Source of the DNA: JASGDC01 sp047608145
GTDB taxonomy: Bacteria > Actinomycetota > Actinomycetes > Actinomycetales > Micrococcaceae
Assembly: GCA_047608145.1 (NCBI GenBank)
Contig: JASGDC010000034.1
Coordinates: forward strand, 1-64,000
Length of the DNA: 64,000 nt
Direction of reading: 5' to 3'
The translations under genes and the position numbers were made by a program. Under the pieces are notes generated by a model that worked only from the letters and a program-made list of their open reading frames with translations, ran no database searches and was not told the DNA's origin. This document shows positions 34,482-43,139 of this stretch, piece after piece. Every line of letters begins with the position of its first letter. Position 1 is the first letter of the stretch.

Positions 34482-37406
34482 ATGGCTGAGATAAATAATA
34501 CGATTCTTAATGGATTCCAATCAATGATGATTGATGAAGCTGATAAACGTAGAGAAGAAACTTTAACCCCACACTTCATCGATAATGAGGCACCAACGAT
34601 TTTTGATGAAATTGAAAAGCAAATTGTTGCTTGTAATAACTTCAAAATATCAGTTGCTTTCATAACTCTCAGTGGTGTGCAAACTATCCTCGGTCAACTT
34701 AGCGAGTTAAAAGATAAAAATATTACCGGTCAGATTCTTACAAGTAACTATTTATATTTCACTGAGCCAGAAGCTATTCGGAGACTTAACGAAATAGAAA
34801 ATATCGAAGTTCGAGTGTTTGAAACTGAAAAGTTTAAAAACCAAGGTTTCCATGCAAAAACTTACGCTTTTTACTACGATGATTACGCTTCAATATTGCT
34901 AGGTAGTTCTAACCTAACTGGTTCCGGTTTACGCAAAAATATTGAGTGGAATAATAAACTTTATATGTCCAAGCAAAGTGAATACTTGAATAACTTTGAA
35001 AACAAGTTTAATAAGTATTGGAATAGCGAAAACATAACTAAAGTTAACGAAAAATGGCTAGAGACTTACGAAGCTAAGTATTTAGACTCCAAATCAAGAT
35101 TAAAAGCATTAGAAGAAAACACTGGAAATTCTAAAAATGCAGAGTTAACACCTAACTCTATGCAACAAAACTTTATCGATAACTTACGAGACATCAAAGA
35201 CTTAGGGCAAGAACGAGCTTTGCTTATTTCAGCTACTGGTTCTGGGAAAACATACGCGGCAGCCTTTGCAGCCAAAGAACTTTGTTTTGAAAGAGTTCTT
35301 TTTGTAGTTCATAGAGAACGAATAGTGGATCAAGCAAGACAAAGCTTTGCATGTGTCTTTAACAAAGATATAGATGAACTAGGAAAGTTTGTTCGGATAA
35401 ATCAGGCTAAAGATAAAGACTTAGTATTTACTACTGTTCAGACTATGCAAAAGTCAAAAAATTATGAACAGTTTAAACCTGACTACTTTGATTTGATAAT
35501 CATCGATGAATCTCACCGAGTTGCCACAAATAGCTATGAAAAAATTCTAGATTATTTCAACCCCAAGTTTGTTTTAGGCCTTACCGCTACTCCAGAACGA
35601 ACTGATGACCCTGAAAAAGTTTACGAAATTTTCCATCATAATATTGCTGGTGAGGTAAGACTTAAAGATGCTTTAGAAGAAGAACTTGTTTGCCCATTTC
35701 ATTACTATGGTATTGAAGATTTAGAGTATACAGAAGAAAATGCTCCAAAAGAAATTGAACATAAGGATTTTAGGAAGCTTTTGTTGGAGAAGCGAACTGA
35801 ACATATAATTAACAATGCAGAAAAATTTAAATATAGTGGCAAATCTTTGAAAGGGCTTGTTTTCTGTAGTACTAAGAAGGAAGCTAAGGAACTTGCAGAA
35901 GAGTTCAATCATCAAGCTGGCTACCGTACAGTTGCTCTGACAGGTGAAGACAGAGCTGAAAATCGTGAAGATGCGATTAAGAGTTTGATGTCAGATGATG
36001 AAGATTCTTTACAATATATTTTCACAGTAGATGTTTTTAACGAAGGCATTGATATTCCTAAAGTGAATCAGATCTTAATGGTAAGGCCTACAGAGAGCGC
36101 AATTATATTTGTCCAACAGCTTGGTCGTGGCTTGAGGAAGGCTGAGGACAAGGACTTTGTAGTTGTTATTGATTTTATTGGAAATTATGAAAATGATAAG
36201 AAAAGCTATTTAGTTCCGACTGCTTTAGCAGGTAGAAAGCTTTCTAATAAAGATGAGGCGAGGAGAACAGCTCTTGAAGCTAATAAATACATTAAGGGAG
36301 AATCGACAGTCTGGTTTGACGCAATATCCAAAGAAAGGATTTTTGCTGCTATTGCAAAGATGAGTTTTACAAAAAGAGATCTACAAAAAGATTATTTCAA
36401 CGTAAAAACTATCGTAGGTAAAATCCCTACATTGTTAGATTTATACTCTTTTGGAGAATACGCTCTCTCTGTTTATTACGGTTATTTTGCTAAACATAAG
36501 AGCAAAGGACCAGCGAATTATTTTGAGTTTGTGAAAGAAACTGATACATCATTACAGGGAAATATGACAAGAGATGAGAGAATCTATCTTGAGATTGCTG
36601 AACAGTTTTTAGGAAGCGGAAAACGTTATGCAGAGTTAGAAATACTCAATGAAATTCTTAAAAAGGGAAGTATTTCAGTTATTTCTTTGAACGAGAACTG
36701 TGAATCAACTTTATGCCAAGAAAATAACGAATCAGCCATCAACTTACTAAGTGGAAAATTCTTTAATAATGCTGCTCAGAAAAAACGGTATAAAGGTTAT
36801 GAATTTATAGTCCAAGAAGGTGACCTTCTTACAAAATCTGAAGGTTTTTCTACAGCATTAGAGAGCGATGTTTTTCAAAAGTACTTTTTACAAAACCTCG
36901 AGCTTGCTCAAGAATTATATAAAACAAAGTTCAGCAATCCTGAAGTAGGAAATTTCAAACTATTTGAACGATATAACCGACGAGATGTCGCATGGCTGTT
37001 AAATAACCCTAAAGATGAAAGTGGGTTTATGGCTAGCGGGTATCCAAGCAATCCAATAGGTGATTACTGGCCTCTCTTTGTTACATATAATAAAGCTGCA
37101 GATGTAGATTTGAATATCGACTATAATGATAGGTTTTTGAATCGTGAGGTTTTCCTTTGGGAATCAAGAACTGGAATAGCTGATACAGCAAAAAGGCTTC
37201 AGCAATTTAGCGCAAAGAAAAAGCCTTTTATGGTTTATGTTAAAAAAGATGATAATGAGAAAGATTTTTATTTTTTAGGTATGTCCAAAGTTTCTAAGTT
37301 TACTGAAACAATACGTGAGTCTGATAAGAAACCTATTCTACATGCTGAGTTAAAACTGGAAGAATCAGTCAGAGAAGATATTTACGACTATCTAACTGAA
37401 GGCTAA
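34482..37406 (+). CDS. PLD-like nuclease–SF2 helicase–DUF3427 fusion protein (copy 1)
   Basis: 974 residues. A phospholipase-D-like domain comes first (residues ~30-180; HAKTYAFYYDD and GSSNLTGSG supply the His, Lys and Asn). The SF2 helicase core follows: motif I ISATGSGKT near 255, motif II DESH, motif III TATPERT, and QQLGRGLRK. A C-terminal DUF3427-type region (SFTKRDLQKDY onward) ends DYWPLFVTYNK and EESVREDIYDYL. Such proteins are predicted nucleic-acid translocase-nucleases found in defence or repair neighbourhoods. The stop touches the convergent Nudix gene, and a full-length paralogue lies 0.5 kb on. Confidence 0.85.
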   Translation: MAEINNTILNGFQSMMIDEADKRREETLTPHFIDNEAPTIFDEIEKQIVACNNFKISVAFITLSGVQTILGQLSELKDKNITGQILTSNYLYFTEPEAIRRLNEIENIEVRVFETEKFKNQGFHAKTYAFYYDDYASILLGSSNLTGSGLRKNIEWNNKLYMSKQSEYLNNFENKFNKYWNSENITKVNEKWLETYEAKYLDSKSRLKALEENTGNSKNAELTPNSMQQNFIDNLRDIKDLGQERALLISATGSGKTYAAAFAAKELCFERVLFVVHRERIVDQARQSFACVFNKDIDELGKFVRINQAKDKDLVFTTVQTMQKSKNYEQFKPDYFDLIIIDESHRVATNSYEKILDYFNPKFVLGLTATPERTDDPEKVYEIFHHNIAGEVRLKDALEEELVCPFHYYGIEDLEYTEENAPKEIEHKDFRKLLLEKRTEHIINNAEKFKYSGKSLKGLVFCSTKKEAKELAEEFNHQAGYRTVALTGEDRAENREDAIKSLMSDDEDSLQYIFTVDVFNEGIDIPKVNQILMVRPTESAIIFVQQLGRGLRKAEDKDFVVVIDFIGNYENDKKSYLVPTALAGRKLSNKDEARRTALEANKYIKGESTVWFDAISKERIFAAIAKMSFTKRDLQKDYFNVKTIVGKIPTLLDLYSFGEYALSVYYGYFAKHKSKGPANYFEFVKETDTSLQGNMTRDERIYLEIAEQFLGSGKRYAELEILNEILKKGSISVISLNENCESTLCQENNESAINLLSGKFFNNAAQKKRYKGYEFIVQEGDLLTKSEGFSTALESDVFQKYFLQNLELAQELYKTKFSNPEVGNFKLFERYNRRDVAWLLNNPKDESGFMASGYPSNPIGDYWPLFVTYNKAADVDLNIDYNDRFLNREVFLWESRTGIADTAKRLQQFSAKKKPFMVYVKKDDNEKDFYFLGMSKVSKFTETIRESDKKPILHAELKLEESVREDIYDYLTEG

Positions 37407-37793
37407 CTAAAACAATTTCTTCTTTATTTCTTTAATGATTGGAATATCAGCTGGGAGCCAATCCAAGCTATCAATATTTGCTTCATCTACCCATTTAGCA
37501 TCTTTATGCTCTAGTAACTCAAATTTTCCTTTTAGGGAACAAACATAACAATCCATAATTAAATGAAAAGTAGGGTAAGTGTAGTCAATAGTACATAAAT
37601 GCTCTCTCACTTTAATGTCTGCATTTAATTCTTCTCTAATTTCACGAATCAGCGCCTCTTTAGGTTCTTCACCAGGTTCAATTTTTCCACCTGGAAATTC
37701 CCAACCACCTTCAAAATCACCTGTAGCTCTTTGAGTGGCTAGGACTTTATTATTATCGAGAATAATGGCAGCAACTACTTTGATTGTTTTCAT
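37407..37793 (-). CDS. Nudix hydrolase, MutT-like
   Basis: 128 residues resembling the (deoxy)nucleoside triphosphate pyrophosphohydrolase group. The Nudix box reads GGKIEPGEEPKEALIREI then REELN, with Asn where the usual Gly of GU stands; all catalytic Glu residues are kept. WEFPGG precedes it, as in MutT. It is on the opposite strand between two helicase paralogues, ending exactly where the first ends. Its role may be removal of oxidised or modified dNTPs; a link to the helicases is inferred only from position. Confidence 0.88.
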   Translation of the reverse strand: MKTIKVVAAIILDNNKVLATQRATGDFEGGWEFPGGKIEPGEEPKEALIREIREELNADIKVREHLCTIDYTYPTFHLIMDCYVCSLKGKFELLEHKDAKWVDEANIDSLDWLPADIPIIKEIKKKLF

Positions 37794-37869
37794 AACCTAA
37801 CTTTAACCTTATTTTATTTATAGAACTAATTAAGGTATGTTTTTACTCATCTTATAACTCCTACCTACA

Positions 37870-37900
37870 CTTCCCAGCTTATAACTAACCTATAATTGTC
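37870..37900 (+). promoter_or_regulatory. Promoter block of the second DUF3427 helicase
   Basis: TATAAT at 37891-37896, with the same CTTCC…TATAACTA arrangement as before copy 1 and 38 bp from its box to the ATG at 37935. The shared spacing implies that both copies were duplicated with their promoter, or answer to the same control. Confidence 0.5.
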
Positions 37901-37934
37901 TTGTACTAAACATACAAAACAAGGCAAAAGGTTA

Positions 37935-40856
37935 ATGGAGCACAGCACACACCACTCTATTCTTAGTGGCTTTCAATCAACAATGATTGACCAAGCTAAG
38001 GAACGTGGAAATGAACTATTAACTCCTGATTTCATTGACAGTAAATCCAGCACAATTTTTAACGAGATTGATAAACAAATCACTGCTTGTAACCACTTCA
38101 AAATATCCGTTGCTTTTATAACTCTTGGTGGCGTGCAAACTATCCTTGGCAGGCTTAGTGAACTTAAAAATAAAAATATAACTGGGCAAATTCTCACCAG
38201 CAATTACCTATATTTCACTGAACCTGAAGCTATTCGTAAACTTAATGAAATTCCTAATATTGAAGTCCGATTTTTTGAAACTGAGAAGTTTAAACGCAGG
38301 GGTTTCCATGCGAAAACTTACGCTTTCTACTATGACGACCATGTCTCTATGTTGCTTGGCAGCTCAAACTTAACTGGTTCTGGGCTTCGTCGCAATGTGG
38401 AGTGGAATAACAAGCTCTACATGTCTTCCCAAAGTGAATACCTCCATAAATTTGAAGAAGCCTTTGATGATTATTGGAAACATGAAGATATCACGCATGT
38501 CACTGATGAATGGCTTGTTAGTTATGTTCAAAAGCATGAAAGCACTAAGACGCACTGGAAGTATATTGAAAAGGTTGAGACTGCTGCACAAGAACACGAT
38601 TTAAAACCTAATACAATGCAGCAAGATTTCATCAAATCTTTAAAGCAGATTCAAGACTCTAAAGATGATAGAGCTTTACTGATCTCTGCCACTGGCACTG
38701 GTAAAACTTATGCAGCAGCTTTTGCAGTTAAGGAATTACGTTTTAAAAAAGTCCTATTTGTGGCGCATCGCGAGCAGATTGTGGATCAAGCAAGGAAAAG
38801 TTTCGCTACAATCTTTGATAAAAATATAAATGAGCTTGGGAAGTTCGTCAGACAAAATAACGCTCAAGGTAAAGACATGGTGTTTACCACTGTGCAAACC
38901 ATGCAAAAGCCAGAAAACTATCAAGCTTTTCCAGCTGATTATTTCGACTTGATTATTGTAGATGAAGCACATCGTATTGCAGCTAATAGTTATCAAAAAA
39001 TCTTAAACTACTTCAAGCCAAAGTTCATACTTGGTCTTACTGCCACTCCAGAACGCACTAACAATCCTGAATTGGTTTATGAAATCTTTCAGCACAATAT
39101 TGCTGGTGAAATTCGCTTACAAGATGCGTTAGCAGAAGACTTAATCTGTCCGTTTCACTACTACGGTATTGCTGATATTGAGTACGAAGAAGACGATAGT
39201 TATCAGAAGTTATCCTATCGAGATTTCAATCAAATCCAGCTTAAACAAAGGGTAAAACATATCATTAACCAAGCCAAATTCTTTGGCTATAGCGGTAGAA
39301 CTCTTAAAGGACTAGTCTTCTGTAGTACGAAAAAACACACTAAAGAACTTGCTGCAGAATTTGCCAAACAAGCTGGTTATCATACGAAGGCATTAACTGG
39401 TGAAGATAGCAGCAAGGCCCGTAACGAAGCTATTGCAAGTTTACAATCTGATAAACCTGGCTCATTAGAGTATATTTTCACGGTGGATCTTTTTAATGAA
39501 GGTGTTAATATCCCCGAAGTTAACCAAATCATCATGGTACGTCCTACCGAAAGTGCCATTATTTTTGTGCAACAGCTTGGTCGTGGATTACGTAAAAGCC
39601 CTAATAAAGACTTCGTAGTAGTAATTGATATTATTGGCAATTACCAAAATGATAAGAAAAGCTATCTAATCCCTATTGCACTAACTGGAAGCAAGAAGTC
39701 TGATATGGACACTGCCCGTCGTATCACACGTGAGGCTAATAAATACTTAACAGGCGAATCTACAATTTGGCTAGATGAAATTTCTGACAAACGGATTTTC
39801 AATGCTATTGCCAAGATGACATTTGGTAGGCGTGAACTTCAACAAGATTATCGTGATGTCAGAATGAAAACTGGTAAGACTCCTACTCTACTTGAACTAG
39901 ATAAATATGGCAGTTATGCAATTGAAAATTACCTCTCATACTTTTGGAAGCATACTAGCAAAACCGCCACTTACTTTGATTTTGTTAAAGACACTGAACC
40001 TAACTTTGCCGGAGAAATATCTAGTAGTGAGCGAATTTTCTTGGAAATGGCAGAGCAGTTCATCAGTTCAGGAAAACGATATGAAGAAATTCAACTCTTA
40101 AAATTATTGTTAAAACAAGAAACTATTGACCTTAAGCAACTATTAGATTCTTGCAAAACAGAACTAGAAAAAGAAAACTACATCTCAGCTACTCAACTTT
40201 TAGATTGCAGTTTCTATCGTCGTGCCGAACAACAGCGAAGGTACCACAATAATAACTTCCTTAAAGTTAAAGATAATCAAGTAGTTAGAACTCAGCTATT
40301 TAGTGAAGCATTGAAAAATCCAATATTTAAACGATTCTTAGCAAACACTTTGGCTTTAGCTGAAGAGAATTATCAAAGTAAATTCGCTAACCCTGAGTAT
40401 GGAAACTTTAAACTATACGAGAAATATTCGCGCCGTGATGTAAGTTTACTTCTGCGCAATAAGACTAATAACACTGGAATGTATGGCTACCCAAAGCAAC
40501 CATTTGGTGGGTATTGGCCATTGTTTGTAACTTACAAAAAGAACAGCCGAATTCTTAGCATGCGTGGTAATGATAAGTTCCTTAATGAAAGCATCTTTTT
40601 ATGGCAATCACGTAAAAATACTAATGTAGAAGAAAACCTAAGAAAATATGGTGAAGCTAAGAAGCCATTCTTACTATTTATTCAGCGAGATAGCAAAGAA
40701 AATGATACACAGCTTTACTTTGTCGGAGCTTCTACAGACTCAGTTATAGTGGAACGTCCTCATGTACACGATAAAAATGAGAAAGTCATGAGTGTAGAGT
40801 TCAAACTAGAAGAACCTGTGAGACAGGATATCTATGACTATTTAACTAGCGAGTAG
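37935..40856 (+). CDS. PLD-like nuclease–SF2 helicase–DUF3427 fusion protein (copy 2)
   Basis: 973 residues, alignable end to end with copy 1. It keeps the PLD motifs (HAKTYAFYYDD, GSSNLTGSG), motif I ISATGTGKT, motif II DEAH (DESH in copy 1), TATPERT, QQLGRGLRK and the C-terminal YWPLFVTYKK and EEPVRQDIYDYL. I choose ATG 37935 because the protein there aligns with the start of copy 1 and AAAGG precedes it; an in-frame start at 37896 falls inside the promoter block. The substitutions are spread over the whole length, so both copies look functional and old. Confidence 0.85.
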   Translation: MEHSTHHSILSGFQSTMIDQAKERGNELLTPDFIDSKSSTIFNEIDKQITACNHFKISVAFITLGGVQTILGRLSELKNKNITGQILTSNYLYFTEPEAIRKLNEIPNIEVRFFETEKFKRRGFHAKTYAFYYDDHVSMLLGSSNLTGSGLRRNVEWNNKLYMSSQSEYLHKFEEAFDDYWKHEDITHVTDEWLVSYVQKHESTKTHWKYIEKVETAAQEHDLKPNTMQQDFIKSLKQIQDSKDDRALLISATGTGKTYAAAFAVKELRFKKVLFVAHREQIVDQARKSFATIFDKNINELGKFVRQNNAQGKDMVFTTVQTMQKPENYQAFPADYFDLIIVDEAHRIAANSYQKILNYFKPKFILGLTATPERTNNPELVYEIFQHNIAGEIRLQDALAEDLICPFHYYGIADIEYEEDDSYQKLSYRDFNQIQLKQRVKHIINQAKFFGYSGRTLKGLVFCSTKKHTKELAAEFAKQAGYHTKALTGEDSSKARNEAIASLQSDKPGSLEYIFTVDLFNEGVNIPEVNQIIMVRPTESAIIFVQQLGRGLRKSPNKDFVVVIDIIGNYQNDKKSYLIPIALTGSKKSDMDTARRITREANKYLTGESTIWLDEISDKRIFNAIAKMTFGRRELQQDYRDVRMKTGKTPTLLELDKYGSYAIENYLSYFWKHTSKTATYFDFVKDTEPNFAGEISSSERIFLEMAEQFISSGKRYEEIQLLKLLLKQETIDLKQLLDSCKTELEKENYISATQLLDCSFYRRAEQQRRYHNNNFLKVKDNQVVRTQLFSEALKNPIFKRFLANTLALAEENYQSKFANPEYGNFKLYEKYSRRDVSLLLRNKTNNTGMYGYPKQPFGGYWPLFVTYKKNSRILSMRGNDKFLNESIFLWQSRKNTNVEENLRKYGEAKKPFLLFIQRDSKENDTQLYFVGASTDSVIVERPHVHDKNEKVMSVEFKLEEPVRQDIYDYLTSE

Positions 40857-40879
40857 GCTTTCGGAGCTTTTTATAATAT

Positions 40880-40978
40880 TTAGCTAACGTCTACTGGAAT
40901 TGGCTCATCCGCTAGTGCTTCAAGCCTTTCCATACGTCTTGCATATTCTTCATCGTTAGAACCTTGCACAATAATCAT
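40880..40978 (-). CDS. 32-residue peptide ending the Thg1–zeta operon
   Basis: ATG 40978 overlaps the stop of the 59-residue gene by 4 bp (ATGA) and reads MIIVQGSNDEEYARRMERLE to TAA at 40880. It is acidic, likely one helix, and has no family I recognise. The exact ATGA overlap at the end of a tight operon argues that it is translated, but it is too short for certainty. Confidence 0.4.
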   Translation of the reverse strand: MIIVQGSNDEEYARRMERLEALADEPIPVDVS

Positions 40979-41154
40979 CCCTTCTTCTGCATATTTTCTT
41001 CAATGAAGTTTACTGCTGTTAAAGCAGTGTTTACTCCCAATAAAAATATATTAAATACTGTAAGAAAGTTATAGCCAAACTGTGACAGTAACACTAAACT
41101 TGCCACTAAGTGAAACAAATACTCTGTGCTGATTCCTTTAAGTTTTTTACTCAT
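40975..41154 (-). CDS. 59-residue membrane protein downstream of the zeta kinase
   Basis: Starts at ATG 41154, overlapping the zeta gene end by 8 bp, and ends at TGA 40975. The sequence begins MSKKLKGISTEYLFHL and has two hydrophobic stretches, LVASLVLLSQFGYNFLTVF and FLLGVNTALTAVNF, predicted as one hairpin or two helices, then EENMQKKG. No family recognised. The membrane nature and coupling to a toxin-type kinase raise the possibility of a membrane-acting or anchoring component. Confidence 0.6.
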   Translation of the reverse strand: MSKKLKGISTEYLFHLVASLVLLSQFGYNFLTVFNIFLLGVNTALTAVNFIEENMQKKG

Positions 41155-41962
41155 AATTTTTCAAATCTCTTTCTATATCTGTTAATTCTGCTAAATATTT
41201 GACCATGTTGCTTAAATCTTTATGATTTGGATTATCCTTAGCCAATTGTTTTACTTCATCGTATTCTTCAAGCAAACTCTTTAGTGCAGGGGATTCAAGC
41301 TGTTTAACATCGCGGTAGTATTTAACTTCTTCAAGTATTTCGTTCTTAATATTAGAATTATATTCTTTAATATAGTAAACAGTCTTTATCCCATCACGAG
41401 TCATAATCGTAAAGTAATTCGCCAATTTAGCATTGATGATTTTCTTGTATGTGATTTCAGCGTTCTTGTTTGAATCTTGATGAGTAGCTAAATCTACCCA
41501 TCGGTTCTTGCTAGGTGATTTATAGTAGCGCAACACTGAAGCTGTAATTGCCATCTCTGTGGGCACACAAAGGGCAACTACATTAACTTTAAAATTAGTT
41601 TCTTTAAACTTTTGCAAAGTATTTCGCACATAAGAAAACCTTTTAAAGGTACCCTCTAAAATAAACGAAATCTCATGTTTGATTGCATAATCAATAGCTT
41701 CTTGGGTAATTTGCCTTGAAAAATCTGCAGTTATATTAGCAAGCTCAAGCTCATTACCTTCCATAACAATATCCTTATATTTAGGATGATAAATCCGCAT
41801 TTTATCGGGATTGATGTAAACCAAGTTATGTTCATGCTTTAAAGTATTAACTGTTGCAGTTTTCCCTGAGCCAGACTGCCCACCGACAAAATAAAATTTA
41901 GGTTTTTCACTAGGTTTAGCATTGCCAAAAATACGCTTCTCAATTACAGATGTTAATTTCAT
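41147..41962 (-). CDS. Zeta-toxin-type P-loop kinase
   Basis: 271 residues. The P-loop VGGQSGSGKTATVNTL near residue 28 is followed by YINPDKMRIYHPKY, the N-P-D motif of zeta toxins that contacts the sugar substrate, and by FILEGTFKRFSYVRNTLQKF as in the zeta fold. The C-terminal ~70 residues (VKYYRDVKQLESPALKSLLEEY) are helical and charged. Zeta toxins phosphorylate UDP-N-acetylglucosamine and block wall synthesis, but related P-loop kinases act on RNA or nucleosides. It overlaps the 72-residue gene by 4 bp. Confidence 0.8.
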   Translation of the reverse strand: MKLTSVIEKRIFGNAKPSEKPKFYFVGGQSGSGKTATVNTLKHEHNLVYINPDKMRIYHPKYKDIVMEGNELELANITADFSRQITQEAIDYAIKHEISFILEGTFKRFSYVRNTLQKFKETNFKVNVVALCVPTEMAITASVLRYYKSPSKNRWVDLATHQDSNKNAEITYKKIINAKLANYFTIMTRDGIKTVYYIKEYNSNIKNEILEEVKYYRDVKQLESPALKSLLEEYDEVKQLAKDNPNHKDLSNMVKYLAELTDIERDLKNYE

Positions 41963-42177
41963 TGCAACACCACCATTTTTGCATCAAATTGCCCTGCTAA
42001 TTTAAGCATATTTTGATAGTCTGACATATCAATATCAGCTAATATTCCATCTAGCTCTTTAGCTTTAGTTAAATACTCTTCTTCTGATATTTTCTTAGAT
42101 TGTAGTGCAACATATAATAACCCTTCATAACGATATGAAGCTTCACTCAAAATATCGAAAGCTACTACTCTATTCAT
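41959..42177 (-). CDS. 72-residue helical protein, candidate antitoxin
   Basis: MNRVVAFDILSEASYRYEGL continues with KISEEEYLTKAKELDGILAD. It is small, acidic and helical, and overlaps the zeta gene by 4 bp while starting 3 bp after the Thg1 gene. Its size and place match an antitoxin for zeta-type kinases, but it does not resemble the epsilon antitoxin sequence as far as I can see. Function inferred from position only. Confidence 0.6.
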   Translation of the reverse strand: MNRVVAFDILSEASYRYEGLLYVALQSKKISEEEYLTKAKELDGILADIDMSDYQNMLKLAGQFDAKMVVLQ

Positions 42178-42180
42178 ATT

Positions 42181-42999
42181 CTATCCCTTAGCTAATATAA
42201 GGCTACGTGAAGTTTTTGCAATACGTTCACGAAAGCTTTCAACTATTTCTTCAGTCCTATCACGTAATGCTGGTTCAACCTTCCAGCGACTGCATATCAC
42301 ATGCTGAGTCTTTTCTTTCCTCTCTTTCTTATGAAAATAAGTGATATCAGCCTCATAGTTTTCTTTGACGATTAATCTACCATTGAAAAAATCTTCAGGA
42401 AGTTTCTCATATTCAGTACCTTTTAATAAATCTAACCGCTCATCATTCTTTAAGTGCATAAGTTTCTTATGAGAATAAAGAACACTTGCTGCCATTGTGG
42501 CTGCATTCTTACGTGCATCTAACCTACGGTAATCCATATATTCTTGTAGTTCATCACAATTTTTCAAATGAAATAACCTAGCATCAAACATTGGAATTCC
42601 TTGAGTTTTTGGACAGTTTTTCATAAAACCCCCTGTAGCTCCAGAGGCAGAAATTGAAAGCAACTTCTCTTCTCTACCACTAAACTCAAACTGTCTTTTA
42701 ACTGTAATCAAGTCCGAAAAGAATACATTAATTTCATCCGATTGCACATATGCAAACATAGAATTATCGAGAACTTTGCTAACTATAGTAATAGCAGCAG
42801 CATCCATTGCTTTCATCAACGTACGGTCATAAGGTCGTTCGAACTGTTTAGTAAACGTGTGAAAACTGCGTCCATCGAGACGCATTCCCATTATCGAATT
42901 TTTAGGAATAGTCCTACGGAATTCTTTTTCCTTTTCCGTGAACTTCTGCTTATTGCCAATTCTTTCGCTATTTTTGTAATTCATATTCTTACAATACAA
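42181..42999 (-). CDS. Thg1-like protein (tRNA 3'-5' polymerase family)
   Basis: 272 residues of the Thg1 family, whose members add nucleotides to RNA 5' ends in the 3'-5' direction: G-1 of tRNA-His in eukaryotes, and repair of truncated tRNA by bacterial and archaeal Thg1-like proteins. The metal-binding carboxylates are visible in GMRLDGRSFHTFTKQF near residue 38 and AYVQSDEINVFFSD near 86, followed by the palm features DARLFHL and YRRLDARKNAATM. The frame begins with TTG 42999, just after AGGTAG; ATG 42984 is an alternative. It is the first gene of the operon with the zeta kinase. Confidence 0.85.
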   Translation of the reverse strand: MYCKNMNYKNSERIGNKQKFTEKEKEFRRTIPKNSIMGMRLDGRSFHTFTKQFERPYDRTLMKAMDAAAITIVSKVLDNSMFAYVQSDEINVFFSDLITVKRQFEFSGREEKLLSISASGATGGFMKNCPKTQGIPMFDARLFHLKNCDELQEYMDYRRLDARKNAATMAASVLYSHKKLMHLKNDERLDLLKGTEYEKLPEDFFNGRLIVKENYEADITYFHKKERKEKTQHVICSRWKVEPALRDRTEEIVESFRERIAKTSRSLILAKG

Positions 43000-43035
43000 A
43001 CTACCTATGACAAATTTAAATTGAAGCGTGACAAT

Positions 43036-43057
43036 CTTCCAATATATTAAATGGAAG
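43036..43057 (+). promoter_or_regulatory. 22-bp palindrome between thg1-like operon and rbsK
   Basis: CTTCCA (43036-43041) and TGGAAG (43052-43057) face each other across an AT spacer of 10 bp. It sits in the 140-bp divergent gap, 83 bp before rbsK, with a TATACT (43065-43070) just downstream. A repressor site for the sugar operon is the likely use; the repressor is not encoded next to it. Confidence 0.45.
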
Positions 43058-43139
43058 TCTGCGATATACTGTAAATCTTAAAGAATATTAAAACTTAAAA
43101 TACAAAGCCGTATGCTAATAAAATAAAAAGGATTTTACA

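Noticed and set aside
41959..42177. 72-residue protein called epsilon antitoxin
   Set aside because: Size and position fit, but no sequence likeness to epsilon was seen, so only candidate antitoxin is stated.
28747..42999. Integrated prophage or IS element as the source of the accessory genes
   Set aside because: No integrase, transposase, phage structural gene or terminal repeats could be found in this interval.
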